Of a stretch of 64,000 bases of DNA, positions 1 to 8,636 are shown piece by piece (the first letter of the stretch is position 1; each line of letters opens with the position of its first letter). The notes beneath the pieces were generated by a model. That model worked only from the letters and a program-made list of their open reading frames with translations. It did no database searches and had not been told where the DNA came from. This DNA is from Streptomyces sp. NBC_00440. GTDB lineage: Bacteria > Actinomycetota > Actinomycetes > Streptomycetales > Streptomycetaceae. The translations under genes were made by a program, and so were the position numbers. The stretch is taken from NCBI RefSeq assembly GCF_036014215.1, contig NZ_CP107921.1, forward strand, positions 2,551,501 through 2,615,500, written 5' to 3'.

Positions 1-6
1 CTGCGG

Positions 7-246
7 TCAGATCCCGGCAGCCGTTCCGTATGCGGTGGGCTCACTGGTCAACGGGGTGAAGTCAGCGAGCGGCGGTTCGCTGGTGAGGGGTGCGACATCG
101 GAGAGCGGGGGCTCGCTCGTCAGCGGCAGCTCCATGGAGCTGGTGCTCGCGTCGGGGTCGGGCATCAGGTCCGGCACGAGCTCCGGAACGGTCTCCGGGA
201 CGGGTTTGGACAGGGCCGAGAGCAGAAGCTGCGCTGAAGCGGCCAC
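7..246 (-). CDS. small Pro/Ser-rich hypothetical protein
   Basis: I do not recognise this 79-residue protein. The reading frame has mostly G/C third positions, so it is likely coding rather than a shadow. The N-terminus is a short apolar stretch (AASAQLLLSAL). After it come a VPE/VPD proline-rich segment and three imperfect repeats of PLTSEPP that run to the C-terminus. The GTG start is the most upstream usable start I can find; the frame stays open further upstream (to a stop near 320) without another good start. No convincing ribosome-binding site was seen. It points away from the sigma-factor operon. It may be a small surface or secreted protein, but no function is assigned. Confidence 0.45.
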   Translation of the reverse strand: MAASAQLLLSALSKPVPETVPELVPDLMPDPDASTSSMELPLTSEPPLSDVAPLTSEPPLADFTPLTSEPTAYGTAAGI

Positions 247-474
247 GAGAATCTCCGTAAGGTCGGCGACGAGGTTGGACTCAAGCCCTACCCAGCGGGA
301 GCGGCCCCATCCGTATTCGTCTCACCAACGTGCGCCGGGTCACATTCCGTTCCCCGCAGACGAAATTGTCCACACCTCCACCGGATCGGGCAATTCGGCA
401 CACCACCCGACCGCTCTGGCGCGCACCCGGAAACCCGCTCTGCCCGTGCGGCGACTGAGCGCGGACGGGTAGAG

Positions 475-608
475 CGATGAGGCGATCACCCGATGAAGCA
501 ATGAACCGGTGAGGCGATAAAAAGTTGACGCGATCAACCGTTGACGCGATGAACCGGTGAGGCGATGAACCGGTGGGCGCATCAATCGATGACGCGATGA
601 ACCGATGA
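475..608. repeat. degenerate minisatellite upstream of ECF sigma gene
   Basis: This is about 130 bp of imperfect tandem copies of a unit close to GATGAACCGGTGAGGC, with variants such as GATCAACCGTTGACGC and GATGAACCGATGACC. The copies run almost up to the sigma-factor ribosome-binding site. The region is less G+C-rich than its surroundings, so it probably holds the promoter of the operon that starts at 634. The regular CGATGA spacing could bend DNA or present repeated protein sites. Copy number is likely to vary between strains. No open frame explains it. Confidence 0.7.
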
Positions 609-633
609 CCTGTGCGGCGGCGATAGGGAGAGC

Positions 634-1245
634 GTGAGACTGTTCCGCTCCCTGGGGGGAGACCACGACGACGCCGGGGACGCGGCGCTGCTGCGAGCCG
701 TGGCCAAGGGCGATCCGGCCGCGCTGGCCGCGCTCTACGACCGCCACGCCGGGTGGCTGCACGCCCGGCTCACCCGACGGTGCGCCGACCCCGACGTCGT
801 ACGGGAAGTGCTGCAGGACACCTTTGTCACCGTGTGGCGGTCCGCGGGCTCGTTCCGGGGCGACGAGGCCGGTGGCTGGCTGTGGGTGATCGCGGGCCGG
901 CGGCTGGTCGACGCGCAGCGGGCGCTGACCCGCGCGGCCCGCACGGAGAGCGCGGCGCACGAGGCGGCCCCGGTGGCGCCGTCGGCCGAGGACCGGGTCC
1001 TGGCGGGGATCGAGTACGGGGATGTCGGCACCGCGCTCGACCGCATCTCGCCGGAGCTGAGCGACGTGCTGCGCGCCACGGTCATCGACGGGCTGACCAC
1101 CCGCGAGACCGCGCAGCTGCTCGGCATACCGGAGGGGACGGTCAAGACGCGAGCGATGCGGGCCCGCCGTGAACTGCGCGCCGCGCTGGCCCGGCTGGCG
1201 CCCGACGTGGCACCCGGCGCAGGCCCCGTGAGAGGGACGGCATGA
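634..1245 (+). CDS. ECF-type RNA polymerase sigma factor
   Basis: This 203-residue sigma-70 family protein carries the two domains of an ECF sigma factor. Region 2 lies at about residues 20-90 (ALYDRHAGWLHARL, then EVLQDTFVTVWR), and region 4 at about 125-190 (ISPELSDVLR, ETAQLLGIPEGTVKTR helix-turn-helix). It would direct core RNA polymerase to a small regulon. The GTG start is preceded by GGGAGAGC. The stop overlaps the next start (ATGA), so the zf-HC2 membrane protein is translationally coupled and is the natural candidate for its anti-sigma factor. The ABC exporter genes follow in the same operon and are plausible targets. Exact ECF group not determined. Confidence 0.9.
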   Translation: MRLFRSLGGDHDDAGDAALLRAVAKGDPAALAALYDRHAGWLHARLTRRCADPDVVREVLQDTFVTVWRSAGSFRGDEAGGWLWVIAGRRLVDAQRALTRAARTESAAHEAAPVAPSAEDRVLAGIEYGDVGTALDRISPELSDVLRATVIDGLTTRETAQLLGIPEGTVKTRAMRARRELRAALARLAPDVAPGAGPVRGTA

Positions 1246-2171
1246 GCAGCAAGGACACCTCGCCGTACGCCTGGCACGTCGGCGGGTCTCTCGCGGCCCG
1301 CTACGCGTCGGGCAAGGCCGCCGAGAAGGACGCCTGGTCGCTGGAGAAGCACGTCGAGGCGTGCCGGCCCTGTGCGGCCCGGGTGTCGGCCGCCGTACGG
1401 GCATCGGCGGCGGGCCCAGCGCTGACGGAGGTCCGGGCCGCCGTGCTCGGGCAGGCTCGCGCCTCCCGGGCCGCCGGGGGGCGGCCCGGGGCCATCCGGA
1501 GTGCGCCGCACGGCTCATGGCGGGCCCGTGGCCGACCCACGGCACGGGCCCTCTGGGCGGCGGGTCCTGCGCTGCGCGGGCCATGGGTGGTGGCGGTGGT
1601 GCTGGTCGTGCTGGGGGCCGCCGGACTGGCTCACTGGGCCGGTCTCACCGGAGCCCGCGCCCTCCTGCTGGCTCTGGCCCCGGTGGCGCCGGTCGCCGGG
1701 GTCGCCCTGTCGCACGGGCGGCACGCCGACCCGATGCACGAGATCGTCACCTCGACCCCGACCGGCGGGCTGCGGCTGCTCCTGATCCGGACCACCGCCG
1801 TGCTGATGGCGGGTGTTCCGGTGCTCACCGGTGCCGAGGCGCTGCTGCCGGCCGGTGACGGCGTTCCTGGAGCGGCCACCTGGCTGCTGCCCGGTCTCGC
1901 GCTGACCCTGGGCTCACTGGCGCTCGGCTCGTACGTGGGCTGCCGGACCGCCGCCACCGTGCTGGGGACCGGCTGGGCCTGCGCGGTTCTGCTTCCGGTG
2001 GCTGCCGCGGGGCCGCCCGGTGCGACGTACCTGTTCGGCGCCCTGTCCGAGCAGCTCTCGCACATCGTCTCCGGCTCTTCCGCCCAGAGCGGCTGGGCCG
2101 TCGCGGCCACACTCTGCGCCGGGCTGCTGGCCCTGCGCCGCCACTCGTTCGACCGGATGGAGAAGGCATGA
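1242..2171 (+). CDS. zf-HC2 membrane protein, probable anti-sigma factor
   Basis: The 309-residue protein starts with a short cytosolic domain whose H-X3-C-X2-C pattern (HVEACRPC, about residues 34-41) is the zinc-binding signature of ZAS/zf-HC2 anti-sigma factors. A basic linker follows, then about six hydrophobic segments between residues 105 and 300 (for example VVAVVLVVLGAAGLAHWAG). Its start overlaps the stop of the ECF sigma gene and its stop overlaps the ABC ATPase start. It probably holds the sigma factor at the membrane. The multi-span C-terminal part is larger than in single-span anti-sigma factors and could itself be part of the transporter module. Anti-sigma role inferred from motif and position. 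Confidence 0.75.
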   Translation: MSSKDTSPYAWHVGGSLAARYASGKAAEKDAWSLEKHVEACRPCAARVSAAVRASAAGPALTEVRAAVLGQARASRAAGGRPGAIRSAPHGSWRARGRPTARALWAAGPALRGPWVVAVVLVVLGAAGLAHWAGLTGARALLLALAPVAPVAGVALSHGRHADPMHEIVTSTPTGGLRLLLIRTTAVLMAGVPVLTGAEALLPAGDGVPGAATWLLPGLALTLGSLALGSYVGCRTAATVLGTGWACAVLLPVAAAGPPGATYLFGALSEQLSHIVSGSSAQSGWAVAATLCAGLLALRRHSFDRMEKA

Positions 2172-3013
2172 GCACCACCACGGGTACGGAAGATCCGCGC
2201 GGAGGACCGGGTGACAGCCACAGCGGCCGGGCGGCCGTCCGGCTCTCCGGGCTGACCGTCAGGCACCGCAGGACCACCGCTCTGGACTCCGTCGACCTCG
2301 ACTTCGCCCCCGGCGTACACGGGCTGCTCGGCCCGAACGGCGCGGGCAAGACGTCGCTGATCCGGGTACTCGCCACCGTCGCGGCCCCGACGTCCGGGCG
2401 GATCGAGATGCTGGGCGAGGACATCGGCGAGCACCGGGGACGGACGGAGGTGCGGCGCGGACTCGGCTATCTGCCGCAGGAGTTCGGCTACTACCCGGGC
2501 TTCACGGTGCGCGAGTTCGTGGCCTACGTGGCGTGGCTGAAGGAGATGCCCCGGGCCGGTGCGGCGCAGGCCGTGGAGCGCGCTGTGGACCGGGTCGGTC
2601 TCGGCGACCGCATCGACACGAAGGTCAGGACGCTCTCGGGCGGCATGGTGCGGCGCGTCGGGATAGCCCAGGCCGTCGTGAACGAGCCGGACGTCCTGCT
2701 CCTTGACGAGCCGACCGCCGGTCTCGATCCGGAGCAGCGGGTCGAGTTCAGGGCGCTGCTCCGCGAGTTGGGCGAGGACTCCACCGTCGTCGTCTCCACC
2801 CATCTGGTGGAGGACGTCGCCGCAGCCTGCACGGATGTGACGCTCATCGAGGCGGGCAGGATCGCCTACCGCGGTACGCCTGCCTCGCTCACCGCCCTCG
2901 GCGAGAGCGCCGCGGGCCGTGGCCACGACGGCAATGCCATCGAGCGCGGCTACACCACCGCACTGCGTGCCCACCGCGCCGGCGCCCCACTCACGGCCCG
3001 GTCCGCCGGATGA
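2168..3013 (+). CDS. ABC transporter ATP-binding protein
   Basis: This is a 281-residue single-domain ABC ATPase. Walker A is GPNGAGKT (about residue 56), the signature is LSGGMVRR, Walker B is LLLDEPTAGLD, and the switch histidine is in VVSTHLVED. The family usually powers exporters in which membrane subunits are separate polypeptides. Two membrane-protein genes follow immediately, both overlapping by ATGA or similar, so the three likely form one exporter. The 28 residues before the domain are low-complexity. Substrate unknown; control by the ECF sigma factor at 634 is inferred from the operon. Confidence 0.93.
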   Translation: MSTTTGTEDPRGGPGDSHSGRAAVRLSGLTVRHRRTTALDSVDLDFAPGVHGLLGPNGAGKTSLIRVLATVAAPTSGRIEMLGEDIGEHRGRTEVRRGLGYLPQEFGYYPGFTVREFVAYVAWLKEMPRAGAAQAVERAVDRVGLGDRIDTKVRTLSGGMVRRVGIAQAVVNEPDVLLLDEPTAGLDPEQRVEFRALLRELGEDSTVVVSTHLVEDVAAACTDVTLIEAGRIAYRGTPASLTALGESAAGRGHDGNAIERGYTTALRAHRAGAPLTARSAG

Positions 3014-4386
3014 GCACGGCCGTCCGCATGCAGTCACCCGCAAGCACGGCGGCAGTTCCGTGCCGCGCTCCCCGCCCCTGGGCCGCCGAACTGCGCCGCG
3101 GGCTCGCCCCCTGGGCGGCCGTGGCCACCTTCCTCACCCTGCTGGTGCCGCTGGCCGGCAAAGCCGCTTTCTGGCAGGGAAGTTGGGCGCAGACGGAGTA
3201 CGAACTGCACACCGTCACCATGCTGCTCGGCGGCCCGCTGGCGGCCGCCGCCGGCTGCTGGCAGGGCGGCAGGGAGCACAGGCGCGGCACGGCCGAGCTG
3301 CGCGCATCGGCCTCCCGAAGCCCGCTCGCCCAGTTCCTGACGGCGTCGCTGCCGGTGGCGGCCGGCCCGGCGGCGGGCTCTCTGGCCGCCTCCGCCGCGG
3401 CGCTGCTGGCCAGTTGGCCGTACACATCGGCGGGCGGCCCTCAGCTCTCCGTCAATCTGGCGGACGCGCTGTGCCTGGTGGCGCTGGCTCTTGTGGGCCA
3501 CACCGCCGGGCGGGCGGTGCGCTGGCGGCTGGCGGCACCGCTGGTCGCCGTCTGCGCGCTCGTCGTCCTCGGCGCGCCTTCCTACCAGGAGGAAGCGCAG
3601 GCCCGCTTCCTCGACCCCGCGCTCCAGTACGGCACCGGCGACGACCTGCCCGTGTGGTGGCAGCCGTACGCGATGACTCTCTGGATCTGCGGGCTCGCCG
3701 CTACGGTGGTGCTGCTGTGCACGGCCAGCCGCCGGGCCCGCCGGCTGGCCCTGCTGCCCCTGGCCGCCGCGTGCGCCGCCGCCGTGCTGATCGTGCAGTC
3801 GGGTTCATCGATGTGGCGCGAGGATCCGGCCGCCCGCCGGGAAACCTGCGCGGGAACGGCGCTCCGGATCTGTGTCACCGCCGTACACCGTGACCTGCTG
3901 CCGCAGGTGACCGCGGCTCTCGGCGGCATCGCCGGGCGTCTTGAGGAAGTGCCGAACGCTCCGGCCCGGCTCGATGACCTGGCCGGTCCGGCCCGGCCCG
4001 ACGACAGGACCCTGCCGGAGTTCTTCCTCGGCCAGAGTGTCGTACGGGGCCGGCTCGCCGACCCGGAACAGTTCGCCTGGGAGGTCGGGGCGAAGCTGGC
4101 CTACGGATCCTGCGAAATCGGCGACGGCGACGACCGTCTCCTCCGTACCGGCAGCGCCGTACAGGACTGGCTGATCTCCAGCAGTCTCAGCGAACGGCGC
4201 CGGGCTGCCTGGGAATCTGTCTCACGCCGGCAGGGCAGGGCGGCCGATGTCGCCCGGAACAAGAAGGACCGCGCGGCCCTCGACCGTCTGACGGCCATGG
4301 AGCCCGGGGCACGGCGCGCCTGGCTCGGCCGCTACTTCGCGGCCGTCCGGGGGACCTGCCACCGGAACGAGGTACCCGCGCTGTGA
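3010..4386 (+). CDS. ABC transporter membrane subunit with soluble C-terminus
   Basis: The 458-residue protein has about six hydrophobic segments in the first 260 residues (for example AAVATFLTLLVPLAG and LALVGHTAGRAV). A soluble, charged C-terminal region of about 190 residues follows, with no motif I recognise. The start overlaps the ATPase stop and the stop overlaps the next membrane gene. Position and topology make it the permease of the exporter. The soluble tail is unusual for such a permease and might sense or present the cargo. No close family name can be given. Confidence 0.72.
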   Translation: MSTAVRMQSPASTAAVPCRAPRPWAAELRRGLAPWAAVATFLTLLVPLAGKAAFWQGSWAQTEYELHTVTMLLGGPLAAAAGCWQGGREHRRGTAELRASASRSPLAQFLTASLPVAAGPAAGSLAASAAALLASWPYTSAGGPQLSVNLADALCLVALALVGHTAGRAVRWRLAAPLVAVCALVVLGAPSYQEEAQARFLDPALQYGTGDDLPVWWQPYAMTLWICGLAATVVLLCTASRRARRLALLPLAAACAAAVLIVQSGSSMWREDPAARRETCAGTALRICVTAVHRDLLPQVTAALGGIAGRLEEVPNAPARLDDLAGPARPDDRTLPEFFLGQSVVRGRLADPEQFAWEVGAKLAYGSCEIGDGDDRLLRTGSAVQDWLISSSLSERRRAAWESVSRRQGRAADVARNKKDRAALDRLTAMEPGARRAWLGRYFAAVRGTCHRNEVPAL

Positions 4387-5006
4387 GCGGCACCTCGCAC
4401 GATCTCGGCCCGCACGCCCTGTACGCCCGTTCCCGCGGGCTGCCGCTCACCGCGTACACCCTCGCCGGGACGGCCGTGCTCGCCGCCTGGGCCGCCCACG
4501 CGCTGCACGCCTACCTCGGTCCCGGCCGTCTGGTGCCCGTCGTGGCGCTGGCGCCTATGCTGGCTGCCGCCGCGATCGGCACCGGGCTGCACGAGCACTC
4601 CGCCGAGCTGAACCGCACGGCCGTGCGCCCCTGGTGGCCGCGGCGACTGGCTGTCCTGCTGGCCCTGACCGCGCTCGCGGCGGGCTCGCTGGCGCTCGCC
4701 GTGCCGGGAGGCACGCAGGAGTTCGGCGCCGCGGCCATCGTCCGCAACCTCCTGGGCGCCGAGGGCATCGCGGCGGCGGGCGCCGCCATGATCGGCGCCC
4801 GGCTCAGCTGGCTGCCCGTGATCGCCTTCCTCAGCTCGGCGTACCTGGCAGGCGGCGGCCGCGCGACTCGGGCGGCCCTGGTGTGGGACTGGCCGGTGCA
4901 GCCGGGGGCGCACCCCGGCGCCTGGGTGACGGCCTCGCTGCTCTTCCTCGGCGGCGCCGCGCTGTACACGGTGCGCGGCGCCCGCGGGGAGGACACCGTC
5001 GGCTGA
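4383..5006 (+). CDS. membrane protein, second exporter subunit
   Basis: This is a 207-residue polytopic protein with about five hydrophobic stretches (AGTAVLAAWAAHALHAYLG, VVALAPMLAAAAIGTG, LAVLLALTALAAGSLALAV and others). It is the last gene of the overlapping operon that starts with the ECF sigma factor, and its start overlaps the upstream permease stop. It likely pairs with that permease in the exporter. No signature motif was seen. A G/C-rich inverted repeat just after the stop may terminate the operon. Confidence 0.68.
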   Translation: MSGTSHDLGPHALYARSRGLPLTAYTLAGTAVLAAWAAHALHAYLGPGRLVPVVALAPMLAAAAIGTGLHEHSAELNRTAVRPWWPRRLAVLLALTALAAGSLALAVPGGTQEFGAAAIVRNLLGAEGIAAAGAAMIGARLSWLPVIAFLSSAYLAGGGRATRAALVWDWPVQPGAHPGAWVTASLLFLGGAALYTVRGARGEDTVG

Positions 5007-5064
5007 CACGACCCGCCCCGGCAGCCGCCGGCGGCCCCCGGCGGGCCCCCAGTGACGCGGGCCG

Positions 5065-5601
5065 TCAGGCCGAGACGCCGTCGATCCGTGCCATGGCGTC
5101 GTCCGCGCCGAACGGCTGCAGGTACGGCAGCCAGCGCGGGTCCCGGTGTCCGGTTCCGATGATGCGCCAGGCCAGGCCGCTCGGCGGGGCGGGCTGGTGG
5201 CGCAGGCGCCAGCCCAGTTCCAGCAGGTGCCGGTCGGCCTTGACGTGGTTGCAGCGGCGGCACGCGGCCACCACGTTGTCCCAGCGGTGCTGTCCGCCGC
5301 GGCTGCGCGGAATGACATGGTCGACGCTGGTTGCGACGCCACCGCAGTACATACAGCGGCCGCCGTCACGCGCGAACAGTGCCCGGCGGGTGAGCGGGAC
5401 GGGCCCCCGGTAGGGGACGCGTACGAATCGCTTCAGCCGTACGACGCTGGGCGCGGGGACGATGCGGGTGGCACTGTGCATGAAGGCGCCGGATTCCTCC
5501 AGGGAGACTGCCTTGTTCTCCAGGACGAGGACGAGCGCGCGACGGAGCGGTACGACGCCGAGTGGCTCGTACGACGCGTTGAGGACCAGGACGTGCGGCA
5601 C
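5065..5601 (-). CDS. HNH endonuclease
   Basis: I place the start at a GTG preceded by an excellent AAGGAGG, giving 178 residues beginning VPHVLVLNASYEPLG. An in-frame extension upstream to 5727 exists but has no supporting site. The HNH domain has zinc-knuckle cysteines CMYC and CRRC around DHVIPRSRGG and an Asn/His pair (DNVV, CNHVK). This is the compact HNH protein found as a single conserved copy in streptomycetes. Such enzymes nick or cut DNA, but the biological role of this chromosomal family is not known to me. It stands alone, divergent from mscS. Confidence 0.88.
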   Translation of the reverse strand: MPHVLVLNASYEPLGVVPLRRALVLVLENKAVSLEESGAFMHSATRIVPAPSVVRLKRFVRVPYRGPVPLTRRALFARDGGRCMYCGGVATSVDHVIPRSRGGQHRWDNVVAACRRCNHVKADRHLLELGWRLRHQPAPPSGLAWRIIGTGHRDPRWLPYLQPFGADDAMARIDGVSA

Positions 5602-5910
5602 GGTGGATGCCTCCTTGTACGCCGGCGGCGCGTGGCTCGCGCCGGGACGATCTGTCCTCAGTCTCTCCTCATGCCTGGTGGAAGCGCCACCAACGTCAGG
5701 TAACGGGCTCGGAGTGTTTTCGTCCACACCTGGCCGTTCCTGACCGTTCGCGCGCCGTTCCCGGCGGTTTTCAGGGGTTGTCAGCGGTTCCCGGCCGTTC
5801 CTGCCGGTTCCCCGCGTGGGATACGTCTCTCCGCCGAACAGGTCGTCGGAAGTAGCGGTGATGCGCCGTTAGTGTGGAGGTTCTGCCCGCTTCCCCTGGA
5901 GGTTTCCGCT

Positions 5911-6993
5911 GTGAACGCCGTGCATGCCGTGACCTGGTCACTAGCGACGGGTGACAGCTCTCGGCCCGGTACGGCCGACTCCCTGGACGACGCTCAGAAG
6001 TCCGCGACGAATGCCGCCGACTGGGTGCAGCAGAACTGGTCCACCTGGCTCTCGATCGGGCTGCGGATCATCCTGATCCTGGTCATCGCCACCGTGCTGC
6101 GCGCTCTCGTCCGGCGGGCGCTGACCCGGCTGATAGAGCACATGAACCGCAGCGCGACGGCTGTCGAAGGCACCGCTCTCGGCGGTCTCCTGGTGAACCA
6201 GGAGCGCCGTCGCCAGCGGTCCGAGGCCATCGGTTCGGTGCTGCGCTCGGTGGCGTCCTTCGTGATCCTCGGCACCGCGGCCCTGATGGTGCTCTCCACG
6301 CTCAAGATCGACCTGGCTCCGCTGCTCGCGTCCGCCGGGGTCGCCGGGGTCGCGATCGGATTCGGTGCGCGCAATCTGGTCACCGACTTCCTCTCCGGCG
6401 TCTTCATGATCATGGAGGACCAGTACGGCGTCGGGGACAGCATCGACGCGGGAGTCGCGACCGGCGAGGTGATCGAGGTCGGACTGCGGGTGACCAAGCT
6501 GCGCGGTGACAACGGCGCGATCTGGTACGTACGCAACGGAGAGATCAAGCGGATCGGCAACCTCAGCCAGGGCTGGGCGACGGCGGCCGTGGACGTCCAG
6601 GTCAAGCCGACCGAGAACCTGGAGCGGCTGCGCGAGGTGATCAGCGCGGCCGGGCAGGACCTGGCCAAGTCCGAACCGTGGAACGAACAGCTCTGGGGCC
6701 CGGTCGAGATCCTCGGCCTGGACTCCGTGCTCCTGGACTCGATGGTCATCCGGATCTCCGCCAAGACCATGCCGGGCAAGGCCCTCGGCGTGGAGCGGGA
6801 GCTGCGCTGGCGGCTCAAGATCGCACTGGAGGAGGCGGGCATCCTGGTCGTGGGCGGCCCCGTCACCGTCGACACGGAGGAGCCGCCGGCCGACTCGTCG
6901 GCCTCGGTGTCGGCCCCGTCCGCGCTGGCCAGCCCGACGTCGCCGCAGTCGCTCGCCGCGTCGCCGATCCCTCCGCAGAACCTCTCGAAGTAG
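5911..6993 (+). CDS. mscS: MscS-family mechanosensitive channel
   Basis: The 360-residue protein has an N-terminal transmembrane helix (WLSIGLRIILILVIATVLR), then VASFVILGTAALMVLS, then a glycine/alanine-rich pore helix (LLASAGVAGVAIGFGARNL). The pore helix leads into the cytosolic beta domain (VGDSIDAG, GDNGAIWYVRNGEI), which is the MscS order. It would release solutes on hypo-osmotic shock. I chose the GTG at 5911 because TGGAGG lies at a good distance. An in-frame GTG at 5872 lacks such a site. The tail is a low-complexity Ser/Ala/Pro stretch. A strong terminator follows at 7053. Confidence 0.9.
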   Translation: MNAVHAVTWSLATGDSSRPGTADSLDDAQKSATNAADWVQQNWSTWLSIGLRIILILVIATVLRALVRRALTRLIEHMNRSATAVEGTALGGLLVNQERRRQRSEAIGSVLRSVASFVILGTAALMVLSTLKIDLAPLLASAGVAGVAIGFGARNLVTDFLSGVFMIMEDQYGVGDSIDAGVATGEVIEVGLRVTKLRGDNGAIWYVRNGEIKRIGNLSQGWATAAVDVQVKPTENLERLREVISAAGQDLAKSEPWNEQLWGPVEILGLDSVLLDSMVIRISAKTMPGKALGVERELRWRLKIALEEAGILVVGGPVTVDTEEPPADSSASVSAPSALASPTSPQSLAASPIPPQNLSK

Positions 6994-7052
6994 CGGCCCC
7001 GAGCGGCGGCGGCTTCCGGAGCCCGCACACCGCTGTTCACTCTCCGTACGCA

Positions 7053-7083
7053 TGAGCGCCCCGCAGGACACGCGGGGCGCTCA
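7053..7083 (+). terminator. rho-independent-like terminator after mscS
   Basis: A perfect 12-bp stem (TGAGCGCCCCGC paired with GCGGGGCGCTCA) with a 7-base loop, followed by TTTCG. It lies 60 bp after the mscS stop and should separate mscS from the csn-type operon. Confidence 0.8.
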
Positions 7084-7172
7084 TTTCGTGTGCCGAGGTA
7101 ACGCTTTGGTTGCCGGACCGGGACAGACCATTGACGCCCGGCTGACCTGCGGCCTACGTTCCTTCCAACGAA

Positions 7173-7188
7173 TTGGAAACTTTCCTAA
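7173..7188. promoter_or_regulatory. ROK-regulator operator upstream of csnR-like gene
   Basis: The sequence TTGGAAACTTTCCTAA is nearly palindromic around GGAAA-C-TTTCC. It closely resembles the GAAAGTTTCC-type operators described for the ROK repressor CsnR (from memory). It sits about 120 bp before the ROK gene and is the only such site seen in the operon. One promoter here probably drives all six genes, with repression by the first product relieved by sugar ligands. Confidence 0.7.
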
Positions 7189-7195
7189 CAGTGCT

Positions 7196-7280
7196 TCCCG
7201 GCAGTGCATTCCCGTTCCCGGCAGTGCGCTCCGGCAGCGCATTCCCGGCGTGCACTCCCGACAGTGCACTCCTGACAGCG
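7196..7280. repeat. short degenerate repeats in csnR leader
   Basis: There are five to six imperfect copies of CGGCAGTGCATTCC / GACAGTGCACTCC between the ROK operator and the csnR start. No frame with a good start is needed to explain them. They lie in the presumed leader RNA and might affect message structure; no known site type is matched. Confidence 0.55.
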
Positions 7281-7304
7281 GCGCGAGGGGCAGGTACGTA
7301 CGAC

Positions 7305-8513
7305 ATGGCCGGTGGCACGACTCCAGGAACCCCCCGCGTGCTGCGGGCGATGAACGACCGCGCCGCCCTCGACCTGCTGCTCGAACACGGACCGCTCTCC
7401 CGCACGAAGATCGGCAAGCTGACCGGGCTCTCCAAGCCGACCGCCTCCCAACTGCTGGCGCGGCTGGAGGCCGCCGGTCTTGTGGTGGCCACCGGCACCA
7501 GCGAGGGGCGACCCGGACCGAGCGCGCAGCTCTACGCGGTCAACGCCGCGGCCGGCCACGCCGCCGGGATCGATGTGAACCCGCAGCGCATCCGGGCCGC
7601 CGTCGCGGACATCACCGGACGCACCGTCGGCGAGTTCCGCCTCGCGACCCCCGGCAGACGCGGCACCGGCGTGGTCCGGCAGGTGACCGACGCCCTGGAC
7701 GGCGCCACGAAGGCCGCCGGACTGGTGCGGGCCGATCTGCGGCGCGTGGTGGTGGGCACCCCCGGCGCCTTCGACCCGAACACCGGCCGGCTGCGGTACG
7801 CCTCCCATCTGCCCGGCTGGCACTCCCCCACCCTGCTCGACGAGTTGGCGGCCGCGCTGCCGATGCCCGTCGAGTACGAGAACGACGTCAATCTGGCCGC
7901 CGTCGCCGAACAGCGGCTGGGAGCCGCCCGCGGTCACGAGGACTTCGTACTGCTCTGGAACGAGGAGGGCGTCGGCGCCGCCGTCGTCCTCGGCGGCCGG
8001 CTGCACCGCGGCTTCACCGGCGGCGCCGGCGAGGTCGGCTTCATGCCGGTGCCCGGCGCTCCGCTCGTACGCCAGGTGACCAAGGTCAACGCAGGGGGCT
8101 TCCAGGAGCTCGCCGGCTCCCAGGCGCTGGCCAGGCTGGCCCGGGAGCTGGGCATCGAGGAGATCGGCAGCGGTTCGCACATCGAGGTGGCGAGCGCGCT
8201 GATCTCCGAGGCCGCGCGGGCCGACGGGGGACCGTACCGCCGCCTTCTGGAGGTCTTCGCCACCGCGGTGGCCACCGGTCTCGCCTCGCTGGTGGCGGTG
8301 CTCGACCCCGAACTCCTGGTGCTCTCCGGCGATCTGATCGTCGCGGGCGGCGAACCGCTGCGTGAACTCGTCCAGGGCGAGCTGGCCGAACTGGCCGCGT
8401 CCCGGCCCCGGCTCGTCCTCGGCTCCGTACGCGAACAGCCCGTCCTGCGCGGGGCGCTGGAGAGCGCACTCGCCACCACCCGCGACGAGGTGTTCGACAC
8501 CTCGGCCCACTGA
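7305..8513 (+). CDS. csnR: ROK-family transcriptional repressor, CsnR-like
   Basis: This is a 402-residue ROK protein. Residues about 15-70 form a winged helix (LSRTKIGKLTGLSKPTASQLL). The rest is the sugar-kinase-like ROK fold with the GTPGAFD and GGAGEVGFMPV segments. The CxCGxxGC zinc motif of classical ROK members is not present. I start it at the ATG of MAGGTTPG, since the longer in-frame start at 7173 would lie inside the operator. The next genes are a sugar ABC system, a GH4 enzyme and a kinase, the arrangement of the S. coelicolor csnR-K operon. In S. lividans CsnR represses chitosanase csnA (known); the same role here is inferred. Confidence 0.85.
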   Translation: MAGGTTPGTPRVLRAMNDRAALDLLLEHGPLSRTKIGKLTGLSKPTASQLLARLEAAGLVVATGTSEGRPGPSAQLYAVNAAAGHAAGIDVNPQRIRAAVADITGRTVGEFRLATPGRRGTGVVRQVTDALDGATKAAGLVRADLRRVVVGTPGAFDPNTGRLRYASHLPGWHSPTLLDELAAALPMPVEYENDVNLAAVAEQRLGAARGHEDFVLLWNEEGVGAAVVLGGRLHRGFTGGAGEVGFMPVPGAPLVRQVTKVNAGGFQELAGSQALARLARELGIEEIGSGSHIEVASALISEAARADGGPYRRLLEVFATAVATGLASLVAVLDPELLVLSGDLIVAGGEPLRELVQGELAELAASRPRLVLGSVREQPVLRGALESALATTRDEVFDTSAH

Positions 8514-8636
8514 CCCCCGCAGGTTCCGCTTCCCCGAGCGCCCGCGAGCAGCTCCGCAAGCACCGCCCCGTACAGCACCAGCTCCGCGAGTCAGTACCCC
8601 CGTACAGCCCCAGATCTGCCAGAGGGAGATTCCGTC

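Noticed and set aside
340..1584. 414-codon minus-strand frame opposite the sigma-factor gene
   Set aside because: It is the G+C-driven shadow of the ECF sigma and zf-HC2 genes; its protein is Arg/Pro-rich without motifs.
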